NCBI GenBank assembly: GCA_031835245.1
Contig: JAVKOQ010000003.1
Coordinates: 533,001 to 597,000, forward strand
DNA from: Balamuthia mandrillaris
Taxonomy: Eukaryota; Discosea; Longamoebia; Balamuthiidae
Reading direction: 5' to 3'
Length of the DNA: 64,000 nucleotides
A model generated the notes under the pieces. It saw only the letters and a list, made by a program, of their open reading frames with translations, was not told the origin of the DNA and searched no databases. Every line of letters begins with the position of its first letter. Position 1 is the stretch's first letter. Below, one piece after another: positions 21,557-33,689 of the stretch. The translations under genes and the position numbers were made by a program.

Positions 21557-23622
21557 AACGACAAGAAAGAAAGAAAGAAACGACAAGAAAGAAAGAAAGG
21601 AGTGTAGAAAACCTAAATCTATAAACTGTTTACACTCGTCGAAATGTTGCGATATATTATACCCATCGGTGTCCTCTGCGGGGACAACCTTGTACTTCAA
21701 TTTCTGGTCGACAAAAGAAAAACGTGAGCTCGTTTCCGTCAAACAACAAAAGAACGAAAAAAAAAACTTACCTTTGGGAAAGGAGGTTGACTGCACTGGC
21801 TGGCCACAGAAAGTACGTGCGTGATGCCTCTCTTCCGCAGTGCCAACCAATTCGAGGCGGCCCCACTAGACCCCAAAAACAGGTTCGGCAGTATTTCGTC
21901 GGGGATATCCCAATAGAATGCGTTGTAATGGCCTGACCGCCCCATCACCATCAGCTCATCATCAATATCCACGATCAAGTTGTTTCGAAGGTCCAACTAT
22001 GAAATGAAGAGATGAGACAGAAAGAAGGAAACAAAAGGAGAAGCAGAAAAGGAGGACAAACAAGAAAGAAATGGAAAGAGAGAGGCGAAGAGAGAACGAG
22101 AACTAGAGAAGCATAGAGATAGGGAGAGAGATAGAGAGATGTGTTCAATTACAATCTTCAAGTTCTGTAGTTGAGTCAAATGGCGAGGAACCTGTTGGAT
22201 TTTGTTTCCACTGAGATGAAGCTTCTGCAGCGTGGTTACTTGGCACAGCTCCTATTTTATCGCACCAAACGTTAAAGACAAGAAGGTAAGGATATACGAG
22301 CGCTGTACTCCTGTTCTCTTCTCATCTCTTCTTTCTCTTTTGTAACAAAATGAGGTACCTCCGGTATGAAAGATAGGGCGTTGTTTTGGGCGTAGAGAAC
22401 GGATAGAGAAGAAAGAAGGTCCAGCGAAGGGGGCAATGCAGTCAGGCGATTGTCCGAAAGATTGAGGGAAACCAAGCAACTCCTGAGACAGAAGCAAAAA
22501 GTTCCAGGCAGAGCTTCGATGCGATTGAAGCTCAGGTCAAGGCTCTCGAGGTTGGTAACATTCCGAAAGAAATTTTTCTGATAGTTGCTTAAGAGACCGT
22601 TTCTTTGCTTTGTATTACTGTTCGTCTTTTCTTCTCCTTCTCTATATGACTCGATTTTATCATCACCATCACCGTTGTGCATAGTAGAATGAGAAGGTGT
22701 AGAAGTAGACGGAAAGAGTTGTAAAGCGTTCTTTGCCAACATCAACCGTTTCAAGCTGCGAAATCCGTGAAAAGTGAATCCTTCCTCTTCCGCTGCCAAC
22801 GTTCCTTCATCAGCTCCGTGATTTTCGTCATCCTTCTCCTGTCTCAAACTCGCCCATGAAGAAGCAGTGCATGAAAGCAAGCAAAGCTTATTGTCGTAGA
22901 GACCCAACACCTGCAAACCATCCTTCAAGCCAACCATCATGGTGGCAGGCAACCTTCTTAGCCGGTTGCCCGACAGCTCCAGCTCTCTTAGCTGCTTCAT
23001 GTGCAGCCAACACCGCTCCGGCAGCCGTTGCAAGGCATTAAAGCCAACGTTCAAGTTGGTCAACGCCGTCAGCCGATCCATCTCCGGCAGCTCCGTCAAA
23101 GCGTTGTAGCTGAGGGTGAGGCTCTGCAGCCGGTCGAGAGAGTTGAGGCCCTCTTCCGAGAGAGCGGTGAGCCGGTTGCCGCTGAGGTTCAGCCGGGTGA
23201 GCGAGTGTTGCAGCCGGGCCACTTGAGCGGGCAGCGAGGCGAGGCGGTTGTGAGAGAGGTCCAGATCCGTCAAATGTGTCAGGGAGTCGAAGAGGGAGAG
23301 CGGCACGCGGTCGAGAGTGGAGGAGATGAAACGAAAGGAAAGCAGGGCGGAAGCCTTCAAAAGGGAGAAAAAGAGGTTCAGTAAGCAACAGTTCAAAAGG
23401 AAAAAAAAAAACACTAAAGATGACAACCTTTTCTTCAGCGGAGGGAGAGGAGGAGAGCTGCTGTTGTCGTCCTTCCTGTTCGGCCACCCATGCTTCAGCC
23501 GCTGCTCGGAGCTGTTCGCTGAACTTTTTCCAATCCTTTTCGGTGGTTCTTCCCCTCTCATTCTCTTGACCTCCTGTTTCTGCCCCCGCTGCTGCCTCCA
23601 GCCCAGTTTGAGCGTTCCCCAT
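20901..23622 (-). CDS. Leucine-rich-repeat dual-specificity protein phosphatase
   Basis: Seven exons join cleanly (23622-23428, 23354-22359, 22251-22153, 21996-21772, 21703-21613, 21267-21234, 21132-20901). The start MGNAQTG is an N-myristoylation consensus. About ten LRRs follow (for example LTDLDLSHNRLASLP, LTRLNLSGNRLTAL, LESLDLSFNRIEALP, LVSLNLSDNRLTALP). A DSP domain comes next: ILPNLFLGSSGAA, the general-acid region VPAEDTDGYNISQHF, and the signature HCVQGRSRS, assembled over the 21234/21132 splice, which gives the C-x5-R loop. Dictyostelium MPL-type proteins have the same LRR-DSP layout. It would dephosphorylate Ser/Thr/Tyr, MAP kinases being the usual guess. The intron before the catalytic exon is a (GAAA)n array. 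Confidence 0.88.
21293..21600 (-). repeat. (GAAA)n tetranucleotide microsatellite filling an intron
   Basis: About 300 bases of GAAA units with regularly spaced ACGAC interruptions (GAAACGACAAGAAA). It occupies most of the 21612-21268 intron of the LRR-phosphatase gene and is TTTC on the sense strand. Confidence 0.95.
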
Positions 23623-23689
23623 TGCTGTTCCCCTTTTCTCCTCCTCCTCGTCTCCGTTCTTACGTCCTTTTCTCTCTTTGTCTTGGCTT

Positions 23690-23790
23690 AATAAGTCGTT
23701 TCGTGTCGTCACGAATTTCTCACGACGACACGGGAATACCCGTGACGACACGAAAAATTGTATCGGGACGACATGAACAATTTTTTACAC
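23690..23790. promoter_or_regulatory. Clustered inverted CGTGTCGTCACG motifs upstream of LRR-phosphatase
   Basis: TCGTGTCGTCACG at 23701-23713 is the exact reverse complement of CGTGACGACACGA at 23741-23753. Between them CACGGG and CCCGTG form an inner inverted pair, and related units recur at about 23721 and 23764. The cluster sits 70-170 bases upstream of the phosphatase start (23622). It could be a transcription-factor array or a short foldback element. Confidence 0.45.
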
Positions 23791-23806
23791 ATCTCGTGAC
23801 GAAGAA

Positions 23807-25684
<1,878 letters not shown>

Positions 25685-26539
25685 TCCTCCTGTTATTCTT
25701 GCTGACCTTTTTGCTGTAACGCTCTACCAATAGAATAGAAACGAAAGGGGGGCCTTCACCACCCTGCAAAGGTGAACCCATAGACATTCCTTGTACCTAT
25801 CCGAAGCGTACAAAATAAAAGAAATGCGTCGGCAAAAATTAGAATTCAATATTCCCAATATGGGTGAAAAGAAATGGCAAGGGAAAAAGGGGGAGCAAAG
25901 TTGTCCCTGCGCTTCCCTGCTAATAAATGCGAGGAACATTAGTGTCGACAAGGACGGCTGCCAAACCTAACCATTGCGCGTTGGTCATATTTCTATGAGA
26001 AAACGACATGGAGAATGGGCAACCCAACAGCGAAACAAAAGCGTGTGGCCAAGTGGGGGCCTCGTTTCCCGATGATCCCACACAACCGGGAGAGGAGAAG
26101 GGAGCCGCCTTCGCGCTACCTTGAGGCACGGAGGGCAGCAGAACGAAACGCTAGAGGATCCTCTCCATCTCTCCTCGTTTTTTGGAACTGACCCCATCCG
26201 CCAAGGGTGCTGCCCACACCTTCCAACAGGTTATGGGCCACTGCAAAGAAACAAGATTGCGTGATAACCATGGAGGTAGTGTTAATGTGAAGGATACATC
26301 TCGGCTGATGATGACTCTGTTAGTTATGGGAAGGAGGAAGGGGCACCTCAGAAGAAAAGACCTGTCTCATAAAAAATCCAAACCCTGCCGGGGGCTGGCA
26401 CACGCTTTCTTTCGTTAGAGCTGGTTCATTCTGCAAGCCTTTCTTCCTCCTCTTCTTTGAATTGAATGATGGTGGTTGGTATGCTCTCCTCCAAGGGCTG
26501 CCTCAGCTCTTCCTTCAGCTGGGAGTCCGGGCTTGGAAT
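25685..26539. other. Intergenic stretch without a recognised gene
   Basis: About 850 bases. Open frames occur on both strands but none shows family motifs, and codon phase is not consistent. A TGTCGACA palindrome core lies at 25944-25949. It must contain the promoter of the inositol polyphosphate kinase gene at its right end and the promoter of the minus-strand PLP enzyme at its left end. A decayed gene remains possible. Confidence 0.4.
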
Positions 26540-26678
26540 GTAAGTAGCTCTTGGGCAGGCTTTTGCCCCAAAGCTTCTGCTTGTCGCAATCTATAACTCG
26601 GGAGAACTGCATGTGGGAAGGCAAACATCTCGCCTGGACCTCCTCCTCCAAAGACCTTTTGCCACACCGAACGAACGA

Positions 26679-26716
<38 letters not shown>

Positions 26717-26729
26717 GGGCTGGCTCAAG
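26540..26729 (+). other. Probable 5' UTR intron of the inositol polyphosphate kinase gene
   Basis: GTAAGT at 26540-26545 and an AG at 26728-26729 after a (CT)n tract (26681-26713) look like the other introns of this window. The start codon follows 45 bases later. Inferred from splice signals only. Confidence 0.4.
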
Positions 26730-26774
26730 AGAGGGACATCAAAATTTTTATTTACGACAAGAGCAAGCACAAAG

Positions 26775-28790
26775 ATGGAAGAAACGACGACCCAAGAGAC
26801 GTCGGCGGTGAGTGCCACCCTCTACGACCCGGAGCACCTCCGCCAACCGCAGACCGTCACGCTGGTCGGGGCGTTCCCCCACCAGGTGGCCGGGCACGGC
26901 GCCATCCTCAAGGCCAAAGGGCACAAGATTTGTAAACCGTTGTCCCCAAGGGAGGCATGGTTCTACCAAACCCTCAACAAGAGGCAGCCTTCTTCCTCTT
27001 CTTCTTCTTCTTCCAACACCTCTGCCTCTTCTTTCTCTCCTTTGCTGCGTTTCATCCCGGCGTGGTATGGGGCGTTTGAGATCTCGGCCGCTCAGCTGAA
27101 GAGGCTGGTGGTGGAGGAGGAGAGGCGGCGCCATAGCGCACAGCAGCACCAAGGGGAGGAGAGGGAAGGGGAGGGCGGCTTGGAGGTGCAGACCTGGGAC
27201 AGAAAAGTGTATCATCAGTTGGAGGAACAGATTGAGCGAGAGGTCATCTCCTCCCCAAAACATACTCACTGTACGATTTTTTTTTGTTCTAGTTCATCAT
27301 CCTCTTCTCGTCCTTGTCCTTGTCCTTGTCCTTGTCCTTGTCCTTGTCCTTGTCCTTGTCCTTGTCCTTGTCCTTGTCCTTGTTCTTCTTCTTCTTCTTC
27401 TTCTTCTTCTTCTTCTTCTTCTTCTTCTTCTTCTTCTTCTTCTTCTTCTTCTTCTTCTTGTTCTTGTTCTTGTTCTTCTTCTTCTTCTTCTTGTTCTTGT
27501 TCTTGTTCTTGTTCTTGTTCTTGTTCTTGTTCTTCTTCTTCTTCTTGTTCTTCTTCTTCTTCTTCTTCTTGTTCTTCTTGTTCTTCTTGTTCTTCTTCTT
27601 CTTCTTCTTCTTCTTCTTCTTCTTCTTCTTCTTCTGTTCTTCTTCTTCTTCTTCTTCTTCTTCTTCTTCTTGTTCTTCTTGTTCTTCTTCTTCTTGTTCT
27701 TGTTCTTCTTCTTCTCCTCCTTCTTCTTCCTCTTCCTCTTCTTCCTCCTCTTCTCTTAACTCATTTGTTCATGATAAACCAGCCTATATCGTGATGGAGA
27801 ACTTGACCGCACACTACAAGCACCCGTGTTTGATAGACATTAAGATGGGTACAAAGACGTGGGACGATGAGAGCCCAGAGCATAAACGCCTTATCGCTAT
27901 GGAGAAGGCAGCAAAGACCACCACCTGTTCTCTTGGGCTTCGCCTTTGTGGCATGCAGGTAATTCTTCTTATTTCATTCTTCGTTCTTCATTCTCGTCTC
28001 TTTGTTTATGTCTTTCGTTATTCTTCTTAATCATTCTTGTTCTTCTTTCTTCTTTCTTCTTGTTCTTCTTCGTTCTTGTTCTTGTTCTTGTTCTTGTTCT
28101 TGTTCTTGTTCTTGTTCTTGTTCTTGTTCTTGTTCTTGTTCTTGTTCTTGTTCTTGTTGTTGTTGTTGTTGTTCTTCTTCTTGTTCTTGTTCTTCTTGTT
28201 CTTCTTGTTCTTCTTCTTCTTCTTCTTCTTCTTCTTCTTCTTCTTCTTCTTCTTCTTCTTCTTCTTCTTCTTCTTCTTCTTCTTGTTCTTCTTCTCTTTT
28301 CTTCTTGTTCTTGTTCTTCTTCTTCTTGTTCTTCTTCTTCTTCTTCTTCTTCTTCTTCTTCGTCTCATTTTGTTTTTCTTAAAAATAGGTATGGCAGACA
28401 CAAGAGAAAGTGCTCAGAAAGATAAGCAAGTCAGAGGGACTTGACCTAACCCCAGAAACCATCGGAGCACATCTCTCCAAGTTCTTCCACAACGGAGAAC
28501 GACTTCGAACGGACGTCATCTCTGCGTTCACGAAAGAGGTAGAAGCATTGCTTCATACATTAGAAACCTGTCCGCCTCACCACAGGTTCAACATCTACTC
28601 CAGCTCATTGTTGTTTGTCTACGAAGGCGAGGAGAGACAAGAGGAAGAAGAAGACCAACCCCCAAAGGTAACAATGAAGATGATAGACTTTGTGCACGCG
28701 TTCAGGATCAACGACGAGAAACCAAATGATGATGGCTATGTATTTGGACTCCGCAACCTTTTGCAGCTGCTTCAACAACAACTGTTGTAA
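26775..28790 (+). CDS. Inositol polyphosphate kinase (IPMK/IP6K family)
   Basis: Three exons. The N-terminal region (TLVGAFPHQVAGHGAILK, then KICKPLSPREAWFYQTL) matches the family start, in which the lysine and Glu contact ATP. Exon 2 has AYIVMENLT and the inositol-binding PxxxDxKxG motif as PCLIDIKMGTKTWDD. Exon 3 has ISKSEGLDL, the IYSSSLLFVYEG block (SSLL-type motif), MIDFVHAF and DDGYVFGLRNLLQLL. All family motifs are present, so it should be active. The class phosphorylates inositol tris- to hexakisphosphates; IPMK and IP6K are not separable here. Both introns (about 27270-27765 and 27958-28388) are giant pyrimidine microsatellites. A Ser-rich run follows the N-terminal motif. The start codon at 26775 has no ATG upstream in frame within the exon. 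Confidence 0.9.
27305..27758 (+). repeat. (CCTTGT)n / (TTC)n / (GTTCTT)n compound microsatellite intron
   Basis: Starts with ~12 CCTTGT units, passes into long TTC runs, and then into alternating TTCTTG and TTC blocks. It forms nearly all of intron 1 of the inositol polyphosphate kinase gene. The strand is almost purine-free apart from G. Confidence 0.95.
28060..28372 (+). repeat. (GTTCTT)n / (TTC)n microsatellite intron
   Basis: About 13 GTTCTT units, a short GTT run and long TTC runs make up most of intron 2 of the inositol polyphosphate kinase gene. Confidence 0.95.
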
Positions 28791-28892
28791 AGCGGAACTT
28801 TGTACAAAAGAGAGAGCTGCTCACCGTCGTCTGACAACGAGCCAAAATAGCTTGATTGCAAAATAAAAGGAAGAAGAAAACGAACAATAAAC

Positions 28893-30510
28893 ATGGATGG
28901 CTTCTTTCTGCCGGACGAGCTCTTTGCGCTGGTGTTGCAGGAGGTTCCTGCTGTTTCCGTGTTGACCTCCGTTGCACCCGTGTGCAAACTTTGGAAACGG
29001 CAAGCCACCGCCGAGTCTTTGGTAATGCTTTTTTAGTAAAACAAATACCAAGGAGTTCTTTGTTTCTTAATCGTTTGTTTAGTGGAAGCCAAAATGTGTC
29101 GCCAAGTGGGGGCACAGACCGCGTGCAGGAGGCGGAACGCTATGGCGTCACTGACTGGCTCTCTTACTTTTGCGAAAGGCGCGTTTTCACGCCCTTCCTT
29201 TGCTTCTTCTTCCCATTTTTCTCTTGCACGCATCTTATTCTCTTGCTCTTTCTCTCTTCTCTCTTCTCTCTTCTCTCTTCTCTCTGTGCTCTTCTCAAAC
29301 AGAGCTCACTTTGAAGCATTACCTCCGTTAAACCTGAGCTTTCTCGCAGCCGCTGACCCGTCTAGTTCCTCCGACCCGCCAGCCTCCACAGAGCTCCTCA
29401 GCGAGTTGAGCAATAAGAACGCCTTTGAGGTTGGGGCGCGGCTCTTCCAAGAGGGACAACTCGGGGAGGCCATTGAAGCACTAAAGGTGGAGGTCTTGCG
29501 CCACCCGATGAATCATAAGGCCTGGGCGATGCTGGCGAAAGCACATGAAGAAAACGATTGTGATAACTTGTTTGTTCTTCTCATTTTCGTGTTCTCTCTC
29601 TCTGCTGGCATTGATTAATACCAACGCACAACAAAAGGTCGATGGCGTGCAACTGTACGGCGGTCAGGATACAGCCAAGCAGCAGAGACGTTTTGTTGGG
29701 TATAGTTGTCGGCTGCATCAATGAAGCCCAAACTTATCTTGTTTGTACTTGCGCATCACACCTTTCTCTTGCTCTTCTTCTTCTTGTGCTTCTTCTTCTT
29801 CTTCTTCTTCTTCTTGTTTTTGTTTTTGTTCTTGTTCTTGTTCTTGTTCTTGTTCTTGTTCTTGTTCTTGTTCTTGTTCTTGTTCTTGTTCTTCTTCTTC
29901 TTCTTCTTCTTCTTCTTCTTCTTCTTGTTCTTGTTCTTGTTCTTCTTGTTCTTCTTCTTCTTCTTCTTCTTCTTCTTCTTCTTCTTCTTCTTCTTCTTCT
30001 TGTTCTTGTTCTTGTTCTTCTTGTTCTTGTTCTTCTTCTTCTTCTTCTTCTTGTTCTTCTTGTTCTTGTTCTTGTTCTTGTTTCTTCTTCTTCTTCTTCT
30101 TCTTCTTCTTCTTGTTCTTCTTCTTGTTCTTCTTCTTGTTCTTCTTCTTCTTCTTCTTCTTCTTCTTCTTCTTCTTCTTCTTCTTCTTCTTCTTCTTCTT
30201 CTTCTTCTTCTTCTTCTTCTTCTTCTTCTTCTTCTTCTTCTGCTGCTGCTGCTGCTCCAAACTTAAACAGCAACAAAACAAAACAAAGACTGGTTACTTT
30301 TTGGTGCTATGGCTGTTGCACTCCCCTTACAAGGCTCGCTTGGGGGACTTGGAGCCCTCCGACATTCCCTTGCAAGACGACATTCCATATAACATTTCAG
30401 ACGAGCTCTATTTCGACATGGAGCAAGCGTTTAAAGACATTATCAAGGAGCATCCCGATGACGTCGAAGTTAGAGTCATTTTAGGTTTGTTCTTCATTCT
30501 CTCTCTCTCT

Positions 30511-30552
<42 letters not shown>

Positions 30553-30909
30553 TTACTTTTTGTGATGGCTTTAACAGCATTGATGGAAATGGGTTCATGG
30601 AACTACGCAGGAGCTATTCCGCACCTTGAGCATGCCGTAAAGCATGATCCCACCAATCATGCCTTGTGGCATAAACTAGGTCAGTGCGAACACCACCACT
30701 TTAACTTTATTGTTTATTTGTTCTATTATTCTGCATTACATTAACGTCAAAATACAGGTGCAACACGAGCTAACGCTCAACTTCATCTTGATGCCTGTAC
30801 CACTGTTCTTCTTCTTGTTCTTATTCTTCTTCTTCTCCTCGTCTTCCTCTTCTCCTTCTTCGTGTTCCTCATCTTAATTGTCATGTTGTTCCTTGTTCAC
30901 CTTTCACTG

Positions 30910-30942
<33 letters not shown>

Positions 30943-31415
30943 TCTCTCTCTCGTTTTCACTCCTCACTCCTTATTTCTTTAACATTGAATGTAGGTCATG
31001 CGTACCAAGAAGCTCTGCATTTACGACCCAGGTATGTTCGCTGTATGAGCAACCTTGCCAAAGTGCACGTCAAGTTGAAAAGCCCACGAACAGCTGGCGC
31101 TTGGTGCACCTCTGCTCTCATGTAACCATTACCCTCATTTTGTTTTCTTTATGTTCTCTTTGCAGTTGTCTTCTTTCCTCACATTCACAAACAAACAATC
31201 ATCAACTACAAACAAGGATAAACCCCGAGGCAAAATGGATATGGGAGTACATTTCAATGATCGCCATACTGTACTCAAAGGACTCCACAGAACAAGCTGC
31301 TTTGCAACTGGCAATAAAACAGCGGGACGTTGCTTCCCTGCAAAAACATTTTCTTGAGGGGGAGAACGCACCTCCTCCCATCATTCCTCCGACTCACGTT
31401 CAGCTGGCCAACTGA
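28893..31415 (+). CDS. F-box segment followed by PEX5-like TPR protein (junction uncertain)
   Basis: The first exon encodes an F-box (MDGFFLPDELFALVLQEV ... VCKLWKRQATAESL) that continues after an intron as LWKPKCVAKWG. A one-base excess in the G5 run at 29108-29112 then breaks the frame; the next frame holds the expected F-box ending (VTDWLSYFCER). Downstream exons are intact and give TPRs that follow the PEX5 receptor closely: LFQEGQLGEAIEALKVEV, HKAWAMLAKAHEEND, TAVRIQPSSRDVLL, WLLHSPYKARL, LWHKLGATRANAQ, YQEALHLRPRYVRCMSNLA, INPEAKWIWEYISM. PEX5 reads PTS1 signals for peroxisomal import. The canonical PEX5 N-terminal half (Cys, WxxxF/Y motifs) is absent. It may be one fused gene, or an F-box remnant plus a PEX5-like gene starting near 29141. 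Confidence 0.65.
29108..29112 (+). other. Apparent +1 frameshift in a G5 homopolymer of the F-box
   Basis: Frame 1 encodes LWKPKCVAKWG up to the G run and then hits a stop. The frame after one fewer G encodes a normal F-box end. It could be an assembly error, a real mutation or recoding. Confidence 0.55.
29771..30252 (+). repeat. (TTC)n / (GTTCTT)n / (TGC)n microsatellite intron
   Basis: Nearly 480 bases of pyrimidine-rich repeats, ending with a short TGC run. It forms the intron between the TPR exon ending INEAQTYL and the exon starting TGYFLVLWLL. Confidence 0.95.
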
Positions 31416-31979
31416 TGCAGCACTACTTTCATCGTGCAGTGTAGTAAAAGAACCGTTTTTTCTTTCAAAACATAATAACGACTTGGCGCAATGCACCGCT
31501 TCGGCCGGAGATGAGGTTGTTTTTTTCCGTATAGGATCTGAAAAAAATAGCAAGTGAGATCGACCAATAAAAATTCAAACCCAGCCTCGCTGACATAACG
31601 ATGCACGCACTTTTGGAAATCCTGACGTGGGTTTGGCTTTTTGGTTGGGGAGTTCCCCTCCAACCCCCACACCAAAAACAAAAAAAAAGTGCACAAATGA
31701 ATGGGGGCTGCTCGCTACTTTTTTTGCAGCAGCAGCACCACCAGACAATCCAAAAAAAACAACAACAAACAAAAGTGTGTTCTCACTCTCTCTCTCTCTC
31801 TCTCTGCCTTGTTTCTTTCTTTTCTTGCTCCACGTGGAGAAGAGGGTAAGAAGCGCTTCTTTGTCTTCTGCTTGGTTTTTTTTTTCAATTTCTTTTTGCT
31901 TCTAGCATTACTAGGAGGAAAAGTATTATTATAGCATAGAGGGAGAGTAGCGGAGGGGGGTGGAAAGGAAGGAAGGAGA
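31416..31979. other. Intergenic region between the PEX5-like gene and RasGAP
   Basis: About 560 bases. It contains an AATAAA-type sequence at 31567, an imperfect foldback around 31640-31670 (GGTTGGGGAG / CTCCAACCCC) and a short CT tract at 31788-31806. No gene is supported. Confidence 0.4.
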
Positions 31980-32364
31980 ATGGAGATCGGCTCGTTGGGG
32001 TTGAGTTGGAGTTGGGGCTTTGGGAAAGGAAAGAGCGTGCAGAGCAGCGGCTCCCACCCGAGCGTAAAATTCGAGAAGGCGACCAGCGACAACGAGGAGA
32101 ACGGCGGAGCGAGCAGCCAATGTACCAATACCACTACCACTACTAATCCTCACTCTACCTCGCCCCCAGCAACCGGCAGAGGCGAAACCGAGTTTCCTAG
32201 CTTTGGCAAACTTGCTGTAACCGGTTTGCTTGCTTCCGCCTTCTTTTTTTGCGGTTGCTTTTTTTTTTTTTGTTGAGCTCATCGGTCTTTTTTTTTTGTT
32301 CAGTGGTCAAGGCAAGAGGACTGCCTGCAGACAAAGACAGCAGGTACCTGTGCTCTGCTCTTTG

Positions 32365-32399
<35 letters not shown>

Positions 32400-32555
32400 G
32401 CTCCGTGTAATGCTCACTTTGAAACGCAATAGCTATTTTTGTGAGGTTTGTTTCGGAGAGGAGAAAACCAGGACCGATACTTGTGCGGGAGGTACTCCTG
32501 GTTGGGACTTTGAACACGTTTTGTACGTTTACTAGTCGCTGCTCAATCTCAACCT

Positions 32556-32598
<43 letters not shown>

Positions 32599-32719
32599 GA
32601 TCCTCTATACCTCATTATTGCTCTATTGTACTCTCTCTTATCTTTTTTCGTTTCAAAACAAGCGATGTAACGCCACAACAACAAGAGCTACGTTTCCGTT
32701 TGTTCAACACAAATGGTGC

Positions 32720-32758
<39 letters not shown>

Positions 32759-33644
32759 GTCTCTTGCATCCTCTTCTTTTTTATTATTTATTTACAGGAG
32801 CACTTAAACAAAAATCAAATACACAAGAGGATTGTTTGGGAGCAGTTTGTTTCCAAGTAGATGGGAAGCACTATCCACAAACACCACAGGACGGTTGGCA
32901 CCTTCTCTCCGATCCCTCCACCGCTAAAAAGAAGAAAAAGTCAAAAGAGAAGGCCAACAACAAAGCCAACAAGAAAGAGAAGGAGGAAAAGAAAGGAATA
33001 ACAGCAACGCATTATGAATCCAGTTACGGCAGTAATATGACGGTCACCACAAATGAGCTTCGCAACGTTTTGTTGCGGAAACAAAAAGACATAATTCAAC
33101 GGAGCAAACAAGAGGCAAAAAACGAAGACGAAGAAGAAGAACAAGTACAACAACATGCAGAAAGTGTTAATACCGGCCAACTAAAACGAGAAGGTGAAGA
33201 AGAAGTGGAAGAAGATAAGTGCAAAGCGCAAAATGAAGACCAACGAGGGGATACGTCCATCGATGTACCAGTTGTTAACAACCTATCGGAATCCGGAGAG
33301 TTTCAAACAAAGAGTGCGAAGAGGATGAGTTTGACAAAGAAACTTCAAGCAACGGCTTTTAGATCTTATCCAATGCCTCCTTCCTCTTCATCTGGCGATC
33401 GCCAACAAACCGACGGTCTTTCTGTTTATCTTCACCTTCAACTGCAATACGTCTCCTACGATCGTTTGGTTCGCTTCGTGCTCAGAGAAACGACCTATGG
33501 AGAGATCGCTTACGTGCAAGTCTTATCCAAGCACGTGAATTTGGCGGATGATTTGGCACGTGCTCTTGTGGCGCTCTTTGCAGCCCATGGCCGACTTGCC
33601 AATCTTCTCAAGTGTGTCATTCATACTGAAGTTGTTAGCACAGG

Positions 33645-33689
<45 letters not shown>

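Noticed and set aside
26415-26651. Minus-strand frames with a plausible charged C-terminus
   Set aside because: Two frames would need to be combined across an unexplained one-base shift with no splice signals, and the region fits a 5' UTR and intron of the plus-strand kinase.
29706-30276. Long Leu/Phe/Ser or Glu/Lys homopolymer-like open frames on both strands
   Set aside because: Pure TTC/GTTCTT repeats are open in several frames; flanking splice sites and TPR exons show this is an intron.
31640-31675. GC-rich foldback (GGTTGGGGAG / CTCCAACCCC)
   Set aside because: Short and close to low-complexity sequence; too weak to call a structured RNA or terminator.
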